A stretch of 64,000 bases of DNA from Pseudooceanicola marinus. Lineage in GTDB: Bacteria > Pseudomonadota > Alphaproteobacteria > Rhodobacterales > Rhodobacteraceae. The translations under genes and the position numbers were made by a program. The stretch lies in NCBI RefSeq assembly GCF_002786295.1, contig NZ_PGTC01000016.1, positions 176,325 to 240,324 on the forward strand, in the 5' to 3' direction. Every line of letters begins with the position of its first letter. Position 1 is the stretch's first letter. Under the pieces are notes generated by a model, which was not told where the DNA came from, did not search any database, and saw only the letters and a program-made list of their open reading frames with translations. This document shows positions 37,953 to 47,039 of the stretch, one piece after another.

Positions 37953-38611
37953 TCCGGCTGCAGGACCTGAGCAAGGTCTATGTCAGGGACGGGCAGCGCG
38001 TTTTGGTGGCAGATCGGATCTGTGCCACCTTTCCAGCCCGCCGCTCGATCGCCCTTCTGGGGCGGAACGGGGCCGGGAAATCGACGTTGCTGAAGATGAT
38101 CGCGGGCACCGAAGACGCCAGCAGCGGCTCAGTGATCACCACCGGGACGGTCTCCTGGCCCGTGGGCTTCGCCGGGGCCTTTCATCCGCGCCTGACGGGA
38201 GTGCAGAACGTTCGTTTCGTCGCCCGGATCCACGGGGTGGACAGTGATGCCCTGCTGCAGTTCGTCGAGGATTTTGCGGAGCTCGGCGCACGGATCCGAC
38301 TGCCCTACAGCTCCTTTTCTTCGGGCATGCGCGCGCGCATGGCCTTTGGCCTGTCCATGGGCCTGGGCTTCGACACCTATCTCGTGGATGAGATCACCGC
38401 AGTGGGCGACGCGGCCTTTCGCCGTCGCAGCGCGGACCTGTTCCGGGAGCGGCTGACCCGCGCCGGGGCCATCGTCGTCAGCCATTCCATGCCACAGTTG
38501 CGAGAGCTGTGCGACATGGGGGCCGTGCTCGAAGGGGGGCGGTTGACGATCTACGGAGACCTGGAAGAGGCGATCGCCCACCACCAGCGGAACATGGCCC
38601 AGGCCGCGTAA
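37949..38611 (+). CDS. kpsT: Polysaccharide export ABC transporter ATP-binding protein (KpsT-like)
   Basis: The 220-residue ATPase has Walker A GRNGAGKST at 38-46, signature FSSGMRARMAFGL, Walker B TYLVDEITAVGD and the switch His in VVSHSM. The pattern and the FHPRLTGVQNVRFV segment are of the polysaccharide exporter type. It lacks the C-terminal sugar-binding extension of Wzt-type proteins, as KpsT does. Its partner KpsM is encoded on the other strand about 1.3 kb away. The unit therefore carries transport and assembly functions but no transferase. Confidence 0.9.
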   Translation: MIRLQDLSKVYVRDGQRVLVADRICATFPARRSIALLGRNGAGKSTLLKMIAGTEDASSGSVITTGTVSWPVGFAGAFHPRLTGVQNVRFVARIHGVDSDALLQFVEDFAELGARIRLPYSSFSSGMRARMAFGLSMGLGFDTYLVDEITAVGDAAFRRRSADLFRERLTRAGAIVVSHSMPQLRELCDMGAVLEGGRLTIYGDLEEAIAHHQRNMAQAA

Positions 38612-38775
38612 GCGACCGGTGGATCCGGATCCCGGCAAAGTCTGGGAGGCTCATCAGAAGCCAAGGCCCGGACTTATTGTCCACAGTTTGACCAATGAGA
38701 CGCGCGTCAATTAACGCGGCAGCAAGAACCACGGACTAGAACCCCCTGGACGGAACCTCACGAGGAGCGAAAGGC

Positions 38776-40137
38776 ATGGGCCTATTCGGGAACAGGACGA
38801 CGGCTGCCGCCGGACTATCGGTCGATGAGTCGGCGATCCTTCAGATCGTGGAAAAGACCCAGGCAGTCATTCATTTCGAACCTTCCGGACGGATTCTCGG
38901 GGCAAACCGAAACTTCCTCGATGTGCTGGGCTACAGCGCGGAAGAGGTGGTCGGTCAGCATCATTCCATCTTTGTCGATCCCGCCTATGCCGCCGGAGCC
39001 GAATATGCCCGCTTCTGGGAGCGTCTCCGGGCAGGCGAGCCCGTTGCAGACCAGTTTCCCCGTATCACCAAGGACGGCAAGCGGATCTGGATCCAGGCGA
39101 CCTATGCACCGGTACGTGATGCCTCGGGTCAAATCGTGCGGGTGACCAAGATCGCGACCGACGTGACTGTGCGACGTACCGCGATTGAACGGATCAGCGC
39201 GGCGCTGGAGAAACTGAGCCAGGGTGATCTGAACGTTCGCGTGCAACCGCCTGGCGTGCCCGACCTCGACACGCTGACCCTGGCCTTCAACACCTCCCTG
39301 GAGAATCTCGGGCAAATCATCGGCGAAGTGCAATCTGTGGTGGTCGACGTCGAAGGGGTCAGCCAGCAGATCGGCAGTACGACCGACGATCTCTCACGCA
39401 GGACAGAAAGCCAGGCGGCGACGCTGGAACAGACCGCTGCGGCAATCGAGGAGCTGAACACCAGTGCGCGGGTCGCTGCGGACGGCGCCAGCGGCGTGAA
39501 ACGTTCGGCGGACGAGACCCGCAATGCGGCCCAGACGAGTAGTGACCTGATGGACCAGGTGACCAATGCAATGGAGAGGATTGAACATTCGTCGAAGGCG
39601 ATTGCAGAGATCCTGTCGGTGATCAATGACATCGCCTTCCAGACCAACCTGCTGGCGCTGAACGCAGGGGTCGAGGCGGCACGCGCGGGCGAGGCCGGGC
39701 TGGGGTTTGCCGTTGTGGCAAGCGAAGTGCGTTCGCTGGCAAGCCGTACCTCGGAATCGGCGCGCGAAATCAAGGCTCTGATCGATCAGAGTTCAGACCA
39801 TGTGACCCATGGATCCAGCCTCGTGCGGCAAACCGGCACGGAACTGCGCGGCATCTTCGACCGCGTGGAGGCGATGACACAGCAGATCGATGAGGTCGTC
39901 CGCGGAATTTCGCAGCAGACAACGACCATTGGTGAGATCAACAGCGCCGTCACCAACCTGGATCAGGTGACACAGCGCAACGCCGCGATTGCCATCGAGA
40001 CGGCGGAGGCGACCCGGAGCCTGTCACAGAAGAGCGCCATGCTGCGGGAGCAGATGTCGACCCTGCACATCCGCCCGGGCGGCAGCGCCTGGGAGACGCA
40101 GGTGCAGGGTATGCCGGCACAGCTGCGCGCCGGTTGA
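38776..40137 (+). CDS. Methyl-accepting chemotaxis protein with PAS domain
   Basis: The 453-residue protein has no membrane segments. A PAS domain fills about residues 25-130 ([28 protein letters not shown]), a short HAMP-like linker follows, and the signalling domain lies at about 230-430, with the hairpin tip [19 protein letters not shown]. It is therefore a cytoplasmic chemoreceptor that would sense a signal through PAS, possibly redox or ligand. No che genes are in the window. GAGGAG sits ten bases before the ATG. Its place after the kps genes is positional only. Confidence 0.93.
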   Translation: MGLFGNRTTAAAGLSVDESAILQIVEKTQAVIHFEPSGRILGANRNFLDVLGYSAEEVVGQHHSIFVDPAYAAGAEYARFWERLRAGEPVADQFPRITKDGKRIWIQATYAPVRDASGQIVRVTKIATDVTVRRTAIERISAALEKLSQGDLNVRVQPPGVPDLDTLTLAFNTSLENLGQIIGEVQSVVVDVEGVSQQIGSTTDDLSRRTESQAATLEQTAAAIEELNTSARVAADGASGVKRSADETRNAAQTSSDLMDQVTNAMERIEHSSKAIAEILSVINDIAFQTNLLALNAGVEAARAGEAGLGFAVVASEVRSLASRTSESAREIKALIDQSSDHVTHGSSLVRQTGTELRGIFDRVEAMTQQIDEVVRGISQQTTTIGEINSAVTNLDQVTQRNAAIAIETAEATRSLSQKSAMLREQMSTLHIRPGGSAWETQVQGMPAQLRAG

Positions 40138-40260
40138 TCTGTCCGGTACGCCGCCAGCGGCGCGACTGTCGGACTACGGAGCGCAGGCATCGCCGGTTGA
40201 ACATGCGAACTGTGCTTGTGAGGGGCCGCAGTCTCACTGGGGCCGCACCCGAAATGGAAA

Positions 40261-40300
40261 GCGCCCCGGTTCCGCATGGCTCCGGGGCGCCTTCTGTCTT
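40261..40300 (+). terminator. Probable terminator of the chemoreceptor gene
   Basis: GCGCCCCGG at 40261-40269 pairs with CCGGGGCGC at 40282-40290, followed by a short pyrimidine tail. Confidence 0.55.
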
Positions 40301-40415
40301 CAAGCGGTGCCGACGACCACCAGGGCCTGGTCGCCCGGCTGGTCTCTGACATTTTGGTCCGTTTTGCGGAGCTGAATGGGCGGTTCAGGAGCGGGCGAGG
40401 TCGCCTGTCTTGAAG

Positions 40416-40492
40416 TGGCGACCCCGGAAGGACTCGAACCCTCAACCTGCCGATTAGAAGTCGGCTGCTCTATCCAGTTGAGCTACGGGGCC
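40416..40492 (-). tRNA. tRNA-Arg, anticodon TCT
   Basis: Read on the minus strand the sequence folds as a cloverleaf: acceptor GGCCCCG/CGGGGTC, D-arm GTAGCTCAACTGGATAGAGC, anticodon loop CTTCTAA with stem GCCGA/TCGGC, and T-arm with GGTTCGAGTCC. Anticodon TCT reads AGA and AGG, which are rare arginine codons in GC-rich genomes. CCA is encoded at the 3' end. It is a single gene. Confidence 0.96.
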
Positions 40493-40548
40493 ACGAGGGC
40501 GTTTTCAGCGAAACCGCGTCGCTTGGCAAGCCCCGGTCTGGGGCCGGT

Positions 40549-40734
40549 CTAGATCTGGCTGGAGATCAGTTGCACCAGCCCGAGGATCAAGAGCACGAAC
40601 AGCACGGCAATGACCCCATACCATAGCATCGGTTGCTGGTAAGTTTCCTTGTGACAGTAGCATTTCCCGCAGTGGTCGTGGGCGAACCTCATACGGTGCC
40701 CGCAGTCCCGGCAGGTGAAAATTCGTAATGCCAT
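40549..40734 (-). CDS. Small zinc-ribbon membrane protein
   Basis: This 61-residue protein has an N-terminal zinc-ribbon-like set of cysteines, C8, C11, C22, C25 and C27 (CRDCGHRMRFAHDHCGKCYC), and one hydrophobic segment at about residues 37-57. It probably sits in the inner membrane with the zinc site in the cytoplasm. No family name can be given with confidence. The start at 40734 (MALRIFTC) has GGGGA upstream. The cysteine-rich small frame at 40953 lies 220 bp away on the other strand. Confidence 0.7.
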   Translation of the reverse strand: MALRIFTCRDCGHRMRFAHDHCGKCYCHKETYQQPMLWYGVIAVLFVLLILGLVQLISSQI

Positions 40735-40782
40735 GAGCGGATATTCCCCATTCCGTCCGAGCAAGCGTTCTAAACGCGTCAA

Positions 40783-40952
40783 ATAAAATGTCCCCTCTGT
40801 CCGCCTACATGTGCCGGTGGCTGGTGCGCAATATGTAAACGTAACAAGCCTGAGATTAGTTGCTCACACAGCATCGGAATCTTCTGACGTGCCGGTTCAA
40901 TAATCAAACCGTGCTTGAAAATTATTGATTTTCAGGTGATTGGAGGGGGTAA
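40783..40952. other. AT-richer intergenic DNA with palindrome upstream of the small frame
   Basis: This 170-bp stretch is clearly less GC-rich than its flanks. Near its end a palindrome, TGAAAAT at 40916-40922 and ATTTTCA at 40928-40934, could be an operator or overlap the promoter of the small frame at 40953. No other feature was recognised. Confidence 0.5.
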
Positions 40953-41069
40953 ATGTCAGTGCCAAAAGGTACTGGCCACTGCAATTGTGATTGCAGTGGA
41001 GTCGGGTATTCGAAATGTAAAGGATCGGACGTATGCCCCGTTCAGGTCGACGCCTTAGTCGATCCTTAA
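40953..41069 (+). CDS. Candidate 38-residue cysteine-rich peptide
   Basis: The frame ATG-TAA encodes 38 residues with five cysteines (10, 12, 14, 22 and 28): MSVPKGTGHCNCDCSG, then VGYSKCKGSDVCPVQV. GGAGGGGG at about 40942-40949 gives a strong ribosome site three to six bases before the ATG. The CNCDC cluster and the following CxxxxxC suggest metal or cluster binding, or a modified or disulfide-bonded peptide, but nothing proves it. No known family was recognised from the sequence. It lies between a zinc-ribbon membrane protein and an NDUFS4-like gene, each on the opposite strand. It is too short to be seen in routine gene calls. The frame, ribosome site and composition together make it likely but not certain to be expressed. 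Confidence 0.5.
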   Translation: MSVPKGTGHCNCDCSGVGYSKCKGSDVCPVQVDALVDP

Positions 41070-41133
41070 TCGGGTGTCAAATGTCTGCGCGGCCCGCGTC
41101 GGCTGTCCCGGTAACGGGCCGCGAGAGAGGTCG

Positions 41134-41445
41134 TCAGTGGGTCCAGGCGCCGCGGCGGTTGGTGGCGAAATTCTCGCCATAGCCGAAGGGACGCACGTTG
41201 GGCTTGCGCTCATGCGGTTCTGTGACCACCGCGTCGATCCCGTGCTCGGCCGCGTATTCGACGGCGGCCTCCTTGGTCTCGAAGCGCAGCTTGACCTGCG
41301 TCTGGGTGTCCGAGGATGAGGTCCAACCCATCAGCGGGTCGATGTCGCGCGGCGTCTCCGGGAAGTACTCAAGCACCCAATTGTGGGTCTTGGCGGTCCC
41401 GGATTGCATGGCGGTCTTGGCGGGGCGGTAGATTCGTGCGCGCAT
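41134..41445 (-). CDS. ETC complex I subunit NDUFS4-like protein
   Basis: The 103-residue protein matches the conserved region of the 18-kDa complex I accessory subunit, with [22 protein letters not shown] in the middle. It belongs with the respiratory NADH dehydrogenase at the inner membrane, although it lies away from the nuo genes here. The start at 41445 has AGGAGG before it; a longer frame to 41604 reaches the uvrB start. Such proteins are typical of alphaproteobacteria and support the taxonomic call. Confidence 0.9.
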   Translation of the reverse strand: MRARIYRPAKTAMQSGTAKTHNWVLEYFPETPRDIDPLMGWTSSSDTQTQVKLRFETKEAAVEYAAEHGIDAVVTEPHERKPNVRPFGYGENFATNRRGAWTH

Positions 41446-41602
41446 GGCAAGCCTCCTGAAATGACGCTTCCTTATCGAGAATTTCTTGACGAAGAGCAAG
41501 CGGCGCAGGGCCCGAGGGCCCTTTGTCAGGATCATGGCGGCAGCCGGGGTTGAACCTGCGCGAAAAGAGGACAAATCTGGAACAAACCCGATCGGAGAGT
41601 CC

Positions 41603-43801
41603 ATGGCCTACGCCCACAACGACAGCCTGCCGGCGCTAATGCACGCCCCTGCGCCCGACGTGAAGTCGCGCGAAAAGCTGGAGGGCGGCAAGCGGCTGGT
41701 GATGAACACCACCTTCGACCCTGCGGGCGACCAGCCCACGGCGATTGCCGAACTGAGCCAGGGCGTGATCGATGGCGAGCGTGACCAGGTCCTTCTGGGC
41801 GCGACAGGCACCGGCAAGACCTTCACCATGGCCAAGGTCATCGAACAGACGCAGCGCCCGGCCATCATCCTGGCTCCGAACAAGACGCTGGCGGCGCAAT
41901 TGTACGGCGAATTCAAGGGCTTCTTCCCGGACAACGCGGTCGAGTACTTCGTCAGCTACTACGACTACTACCAGCCCGAGGCCTACGTCGCGCGGTCGGA
42001 CACCTATATCGAGAAGGAAAGCCAGATCAACGAGCAGATCGACCGGATGCGCCACTCGGCCACCCGGGCGCTGCTGGAACGGGACGACGTGATCATCGTG
42101 GCCTCGGTCTCCTGCATTTACGGCATCGGGTCGGTGGAGACCTACGGCGCGATGACCCAGGACCTGAAGGTGGGCGGTGAATATGATCAGCGCGCGGTGA
42201 TCGCCGATCTGGTCGCGCAGCAGTACAAGCGCAACGATCAGGCCTTCCAGCGCGGCAGTTTCCGGGTGCGTGGCGACAGCCTGGAGATCTGGCCGGCCCA
42301 CCTTGAGGATCGCGCCTGGAATTTGTCGTTCTTCGGCGAGGAGTTGGAGAGCATCACCGAGTTCGATCCGCTGACCGGGCAGAAGACCGACAGTTTCGAC
42401 CAGGTGCGCGTTTATGCCAACAGTCACTACGTGACGCCGAAACCGACGATGAACCAGGCCATCATCGGCATCAAGAAGGAGCTGCGCCAGCGGTTGGATC
42501 AGCTGGTGGGGGAGGGCAAGCTGCTGGAGGCGCAGCGGCTGGAACAGCGCACCAACTTCGACATCGAGATGCTGGAGGCCACCGGCGTCTGCAACGGGAT
42601 CGAGAACTATTCGCGCTATCTGACGGGCCGTGCGCCGGGCGAGCCGCCGCCGACGCTGTTCGAGTTCATCCCCGACAATGCCATTGTTTTCGCAGATGAA
42701 TCCCACGTCTCGGTTCCGCAGATCGGCGGCATGTACCGGGGCGACTACCGGCGCAAGTTCACCCTGGCGGAACACGGTTTCCGCCTGCCGTCCTGCATGG
42801 ACAACCGCCCCCTGAAGTTCGAAGAGTGGGACGCGATGCGGCCCCAGTCCGTCTTCGTCTCCGCCACCCCCGGCAAGTGGGAGATCGAGCAGACCGGCGG
42901 CGTCTTCACCGAACAGGTGATCCGCCCGACGGGCCTGCTGGATCCGCAGGTGGAGATCCGACCCGTGGAAATGCAGGTCGACGATCTGCTGGACGAGGTG
43001 CGCCGCGTGACCGCACAGGGGTATCGGACCCTGTGCACGACGCTGACCAAGCGGATGGCGGAGGATCTGACCGAATACATGCACGAGCAGGGCATCAAGG
43101 TCCGCTACATGCACTCGGACATCGACACGATCGAGCGGATCGAGATCCTGCGCGACTTGCGCCTGGGGGCCTTCGACGTGCTGATCGGGATCAACCTGCT
43201 GCGTGAGGGGCTGGATATTCCCGAATGCGGGCTGGTGGCGATTCTCGATGCCGACAAGGAAGGCTTCCTGCGCTCTGAGACCTCGCTGATCCAGACCATC
43301 GGCCGGGCGGCGCGGAACGCCGACGGGCGGGTCATCATGTATGCTGACCGTATCACCGGATCGATGGAACGGGCGCTGGCCGAGACCGAGCGGCGGCGAG
43401 AGAAGCAGATCGCCTACAACGAGGAACACGGCATCACGCCGGCGACGGTGAAGAAGAACGTCGACGATATCCTGGCCGGTCTCTACCAGGGCGATGTGGA
43501 CATGAACCGCGTCACCGCCAAGGTCGACAAGCCGCTGGTCGGGGCCAACCTGCAGGCGCACCTGGAGGGGCTGCGCGACGAGATGCGCAAGGCCGCCGAG
43601 AACCTGGAGTTCGAGGAGGCCGCCCGCCTGCGCGACGAGGTCAAGCGGCTGGAAGCCGTGGACCTGGTCGTGGGCGACGATCCCATGGCTCGGCAGTCGG
43701 CGGTCGAGGCCGCCTCGGAGGCAGCCACCAAGTCACGCGGGCGGTCCACCGCCGGTCGCCCCGGCCAGCGGGGCGGCAACGTGAAACGGCGCAAGCGGTG
43801 A
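41603..43801 (+). CDS. uvrB: Excinuclease ABC subunit B
   Basis: The 732-residue helicase-like subunit recognises DNA damage with UvrA and positions the UvrC cuts. Walker A GATGTGKT is at residues 66-73, the damage-probing beta-hairpin segment [11 protein letters not shown] follows, [21 protein letters not shown] is the conserved helicase motif region, and a UVR domain closes the C-terminus. The start at 41603 has GGAGA upstream. A basic tail rich in Ser/Arg extends past the UVR domain. A YdcF-like gene follows after seven bases. Confidence 0.97.
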   Translation: MAYAHNDSLPALMHAPAPDVKSREKLEGGKRLVMNTTFDPAGDQPTAIAELSQGVIDGERDQVLLGATGTGKTFTMAKVIEQTQRPAIILAPNKTLAAQLYGEFKGFFPDNAVEYFVSYYDYYQPEAYVARSDTYIEKESQINEQIDRMRHSATRALLERDDVIIVASVSCIYGIGSVETYGAMTQDLKVGGEYDQRAVIADLVAQQYKRNDQAFQRGSFRVRGDSLEIWPAHLEDRAWNLSFFGEELESITEFDPLTGQKTDSFDQVRVYANSHYVTPKPTMNQAIIGIKKELRQRLDQLVGEGKLLEAQRLEQRTNFDIEMLEATGVCNGIENYSRYLTGRAPGEPPPTLFEFIPDNAIVFADESHVSVPQIGGMYRGDYRRKFTLAEHGFRLPSCMDNRPLKFEEWDAMRPQSVFVSATPGKWEIEQTGGVFTEQVIRPTGLLDPQVEIRPVEMQVDDLLDEVRRVTAQGYRTLCTTLTKRMAEDLTEYMHEQGIKVRYMHSDIDTIERIEILRDLRLGAFDVLIGINLLREGLDIPECGLVAILDADKEGFLRSETSLIQTIGRAARNADGRVIMYADRITGSMERALAETERRREKQIAYNEEHGITPATVKKNVDDILAGLYQGDVDMNRVTAKVDKPLVGANLQAHLEGLRDEMRKAAENLEFEEAARLRDEVKRLEAVDLVVGDDPMARQSAVEAASEAATKSRGRSTAGRPGQRGGNVKRRKR

Positions 43802-43808
43802 GGGGCGT

Positions 43809-44303
43809 GTGACCCGCACGGCCCTGATCCTAGGGGCGGCGGTGCGGCCCGATGGCTCCGCATCGCCCAGGCTGCGCCGTCGCGTGGAACATGCCGCCGA
43901 CCTGTTTCACCGCGGCGAGGTGGCGCGGGTCATCCCCTGTGGCGGGGTCGGGCGCCATGGCCCGTCCGAGGCCGAGGTGATGGCCGCGATCCTGATAGAC
44001 GGGGGTGTGCCGGCGCAGGCGCTGCTGCTGGAGAGCCGCTCGACTGACACGATCAGCAATATCGGCAATGCCCTGCGCCTTTGTCCCGACCTGCGGGAGG
44101 TGGTCATCGTCACCGATGCCTACCACGCGCCGCGAGCGCGACTGATCGCCCGTCACCTGGGGCTGACGGCCTCCAGCTCCAGCCCGACCGATGGTCCCTC
44201 GGGCCTGCGCCTGCAGCGTGCCCGGCTGCGCGAAGCCGCGTCAATGGTCAAGGTGATGATCTGGATGGCCACGGGCCACCGGCTGCGCCGCGGGAACCTA
44301 TGA
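43809..44303 (+). CDS. YdcF-like (DUF218) protein
   Basis: The 164-residue protein begins LILGAAVRPDGSASPRLRRRV and contains HAPRARLIARHLG and STDTISNIGNALRL, which fit the DUF218/YdcF fold. Some members bind S-adenosylmethionine; others act in cell-envelope assembly. It starts with GTG at 43809, seven bases after the uvrB stop, with GAGGGG between, so it is likely read from the uvrB transcript. No function is assigned. Confidence 0.82.
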   Translation: MTRTALILGAAVRPDGSASPRLRRRVEHAADLFHRGEVARVIPCGGVGRHGPSEAEVMAAILIDGGVPAQALLLESRSTDTISNIGNALRLCPDLREVVIVTDAYHAPRARLIARHLGLTASSSSPTDGPSGLRLQRARLREAASMVKVMIWMATGHRLRRGNL

Positions 44304-44363
44304 CCCTGCTCGGACGTTCACTTTCCAGTTAAGAAATTGAGCACAACCGCACGGAGTTGACCC

Positions 44364-44552
44364 ATGGAATACGGACTTCTGGGACTCATCGTCCTCATCG
44401 CCGACATCTACGCCATCTACCAGGTGCTGACCTCTGCCGCGTCGGGCGGGGCCAAGATCCTGTGGACCCTGCTAATCCTGATCCTGCCGGTCCTGGGCTT
44501 CATCATCTGGCTGCTGGCCGGGCCGCGTGGCGGCCGTTCGGTGCGGTTGTAA
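44364..44552 (+). CDS. PLDc_N domain membrane protein
   Basis: This 62-residue protein has two hydrophobic segments separated by a short polar loop: GLLGLIVLIADIYAIYQVL and a second from KILWTLLILIL to FIIWLLAG. The closing RGGRS is basic. This is the PLD-nuclease N-terminal membrane module, which also occurs alone. It has a ribosome site CGGAG and its own terminator. Function is unknown. Confidence 0.85.
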   Translation: MEYGLLGLIVLIADIYAIYQVLTSAASGGAKILWTLLILILPVLGFIIWLLAGPRGGRSVRL

Positions 44553-44582
44553 TCTGCTACCCCCCCTAATTGAGGTATATTG

Positions 44583-44623
44583 AAGAAGCCGGCCGCTGCG
44601 CGAATGCGCGGCGGCCTTCTTTG
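44583..44623 (+). terminator. Probable terminator of the PLDc_N gene
   Basis: Left arms AAGAAG and GGCCGC pair with GCGGCC and CTTCTT to form a bulged stem, followed by a T-rich tail. Confidence 0.65.
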
Positions 44624-44630
44624 TATTGTC

Positions 44631-45071
44631 GAGGGTTTCAGAGAGCGCCCCGACCCGATAATCCCCAGCCCGCGTCGTTAAGGTTTTGAATTGGGGGCTA
44701 CTCCCATGACCGCCAATTCATCAGCGGATATGCGGCGCAAGGTGAAATGAGAATGTCAAAAACTGTTGGTGGCCCCAAGCTGCGGCGCCAATACAGGGCA
44801 GCGGCCAAGTGCCAATTGCGGTGCGTCCAAGTAACGTCCAAGTAATACGTCGGCTGTTCGCGCCATGGGCGACTCGGTCGTTCTAGTATGAAGTGTCCCG
44901 CACTCACCTGATGGTTGCAAGATCGGCCTGCGTCCTGCCGTCCGCCTCGGCGGGGCCTTGCCGCGGCCGTGCCCGGCAATTGGTCACATGAGTTACCTTC
45001 AGGCGTTGCGCGGCCTCGGCCCGGGGGAGTGGGGCGTGACGCGGAAAGCCGAAGAAACCGGGGCGGGCCGA
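44631..45071. other. Unassigned intergenic DNA with an 11-bp tandem repeat
   Basis: This 441-bp stretch between the PLDc_N gene and the rpsD promoter holds two adjacent copies of CGTCCAAGTAA at 44824-44834 and 44835-44845. A minus-strand open frame at 44698-44979 has no recognisable domain or ribosome site. Nothing else was seen. Confidence 0.5.
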
Positions 45072-45099
45072 TTGACTCTGTCCCGTTTGCCCGTATAAG
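45072..45099 (+). promoter_or_regulatory. Promoter of rpsD
   Basis: TTGACT at 45072-45077 and TATAAG at 45094-45099 are 16 bp apart. It would give a leader of about 115 nt. S4 is an autoregulator in other bacteria, so a leader target is plausible but was not defined. Confidence 0.75.
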
Positions 45100-45222
45100 C
45101 GCGGCTCCATTGGTGTTGGTGGCCCCCGCAAGGGGATCCCTGTCAACCCGGGTCGCCTGTCCCGCAAGGGGGAGGTCCGGGGAGAGGACAACGCCCTTCG
45201 TAACTCAAGAAGGAGATCAGCC

Positions 45223-45843
45223 GTGACCAAACGCACGTCTGCCAAGTACAAGATCGACCGCCGCATGGGCGAAAACATCTGGGGCCGTCCGAAGTCCCCG
45301 GTGAACCGCCGTGAATACGGCCCCGGCCAGCACGGCCAGCGCCGCAAGGGCAAGATGTCCGACTTCGGCCTGCAACTGCGCGCCAAGCAGAAGCTGAAAG
45401 GCTACTACGGCGACCTGACCGAGAAGCAGTTCCGCCGCATCTTCGGCGAAGCCGAGCGTCGCAAGGGCGACACCGGTGAGTTGCTCATCGGCCTGCTGGA
45501 GCGCCGCCTGGACGCCGTCGTCTACCGCGCCAAGTTCGTCGCAACCGTCTTCGCGGCCCGTCAGTTCGTGAACCACGGCCACGTCCTGGTGAACGGCAAG
45601 CGCGTGAACATCCCCTCCTACCGCGTGAAGGAAGGCGACGTGATCGAGGTCCGCGAGAAGTCCAAGCAGATGGCCGCCGTCCTGGAAGCCATCCAGCTGC
45701 CCGAGCGTGACGTGCCCGACTACCTGGAAGTCGACACCTCCAAGCTGACCGCGACCTTCGTGCGCACCCCCGGCCTGTCGGACGTTCCCTACCCCGTCCA
45801 GATGGAACCGAACCTGGTCATCGAATACTACGCCCAGAACTAA
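45223..45843 (+). CDS. rpsD: 30S ribosomal protein S4
   Basis: The 206-residue protein is an early-binding small-subunit assembly protein with a C-terminal S4 RNA-binding domain that includes [20 protein letters not shown]. It starts with GTG at 45223, with AAGGAG seven bases upstream. It forms a single-gene unit with its own promoter and terminator, away from the main ribosomal protein operons, as is usual in alphaproteobacteria. Confidence 0.97.
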   Translation: MTKRTSAKYKIDRRMGENIWGRPKSPVNRREYGPGQHGQRRKGKMSDFGLQLRAKQKLKGYYGDLTEKQFRRIFGEAERRKGDTGELLIGLLERRLDAVVYRAKFVATVFAARQFVNHGHVLVNGKRVNIPSYRVKEGDVIEVREKSKQMAAVLEAIQLPERDVPDYLEVDTSKLTATFVRTPGLSDVPYPVQMEPNLVIEYYAQN

Positions 45844-45865
45844 GTTCTGCCGCAACAGTTTCCGG

Positions 45866-45896
45866 AAAGGGCCGTGCCATGTGCGCGGCCCTTTTT
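45866..45896 (+). terminator. Intrinsic terminator of rpsD
   Basis: AAAGGGCCG at 45866-45874 pairs with CGGCCCTTT at 45886-45894, followed by T. Confidence 0.85.
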
Positions 45897-45944
45897 GCTT
45901 GGACGAAGGGGATGGGGCAGGGCCGTCCGGCCCCCGGTGCGGGG

Positions 45945-46730
45945 TCAGTCGGGAGAGTTGCCGATGTCCTCGCAGGTCTCCTCCAGCTCGCGCGTGGGGT
46001 GGCGCGCAGCCTTCAGGGCGCTGGCGAGGTCGGCGCCCTCGACCGTGGCGCGGGCCAACTGGTCCAGCGCGAAGGTCTGCACCAGGGCGGTGCCCTTCAT
46101 CACGTCGCGCGACAGGGCGAGGATCGCCAGGTAGTCCAGGTGATTGCCCAGCATGCCGGAGCCGTCTTCCTCGCCGCCCTCCGCATTGATCCGGCAGGCC
46201 TCGACCGAGACCGACAGGAAGGAACGGCAGACCGTGGGGCGGGCGTCGTAGACCCGGCAGGCACGGGTCTCCGGATCCAGCGCCGCGCAGGCGTTGGCGT
46301 TCCAGGCGCGGCCATCGGGCTGGCCGGCCAGCGGGGCGAGGGCGGCATGCATGCGGCGTGCCTCGGCCTCGGTAATCAGCCCGCCGTCGCCTTCCAGCAG
46401 GATGCAGCAAAAGGCGCAGCCCTCGGCGCAGGCGGCGTTGACCAGTTGCTCGGGGTTGTTGGCGCGGATCTGCTCGCCGGTCATCGCCGCCAGCTTGCGC
46501 GCGGCCTCGCCCGAGGCCAGCTCGGCCCGGATGTCGCGAAAGGGCTGGCCCTGGGTCTCGGCGCTGGCCAGCCAGGCGTCCAGGATGCGTCGCCCGCGAT
46601 CTTCCAGCGCGGCGGGCATGCCGCGGGCGCGGGCCTTCGTCAGCTTGGTGCGCAGGTCCGCGATGCTGGCCGGTCGGCCCTTCGCGGTCTTGCGTCCGGC
46701 GGCGGAGGATCGGGCGGGGGTGCGGGCCAT
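45945..46730 (-). CDS. YkgJ-family cysteine-cluster protein
   Basis: The 261-residue protein carries the YkgJ motif CAEGCAFCCILL and later cysteines around CRVYDARPTVCRSF, which are thought to bind zinc or an iron-sulfur cluster. A Lys/Arg-rich N-terminus precedes it. No catalytic role is established for the family. The start at 46730 has AGGAG upstream; the longer frame has no supporting site. It stands between rpsD and the rplJ leader, on the opposite strand. Confidence 0.82.
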   Translation of the reverse strand: MARTPARSSAAGRKTAKGRPASIADLRTKLTKARARGMPAALEDRGRRILDAWLASAETQGQPFRDIRAELASGEAARKLAAMTGEQIRANNPEQLVNAACAEGCAFCCILLEGDGGLITEAEARRMHAALAPLAGQPDGRAWNANACAALDPETRACRVYDARPTVCRSFLSVSVEACRINAEGGEEDGSGMLGNHLDYLAILALSRDVMKGTALVQTFALDQLARATVEGADLASALKAARHPTRELEETCEDIGNSPD

Positions 46731-47039
46731 GCGGGTCTCCTGGCGGGGTCCCTTCCGGGAGCTGGGAAGACGGAGTATATCGGCTGTGACCACAGGGTCC
46801 AGCGAGCGGGGCAGGGCGCATGCCGCCGATGCCGCGATGCGCCGGTTGGGCTGTCTGTGCCCAGGTTTGCCCGGCTTTGCGAATAGGGTCTTCACAAGCA
46901 CGGGCAAAAGCCCTAGAAGCCCGCTCTGTCAGGGCATCCGGGATTCGGACCGCCCCGACGATTCGTCCGAGACGGTGGGTGAAGGGGATCTGCTCTTCAT
47001 AATTCCTGCCTGAGACGGGTAAGCACCAGATTTCTTCGG
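46731..47039. other. Gene-free interval upstream of the rplJ leader
   Basis: This 309-bp stretch lies between the divergent YkgJ-type gene and the L10 leader and must contain promoters for both. A clear hexamer pair was not found; CATAAT near 46998 is a possible -10 element. Nothing else was recognised. Confidence 0.4.

Noticed and set aside
41530..41560. Partial tRNA-like 3' sequence ahead of uvrB
   Set aside because: A short GGTTGAACC-type match without cloverleaf partners is not a tRNA fragment that can be supported.
44698..44979. 93-residue minus-strand frame upstream of rpsD
   Set aside because: It has no recognisable domain, weak ribosome site and atypical composition for the strand; kept only as unassigned DNA.
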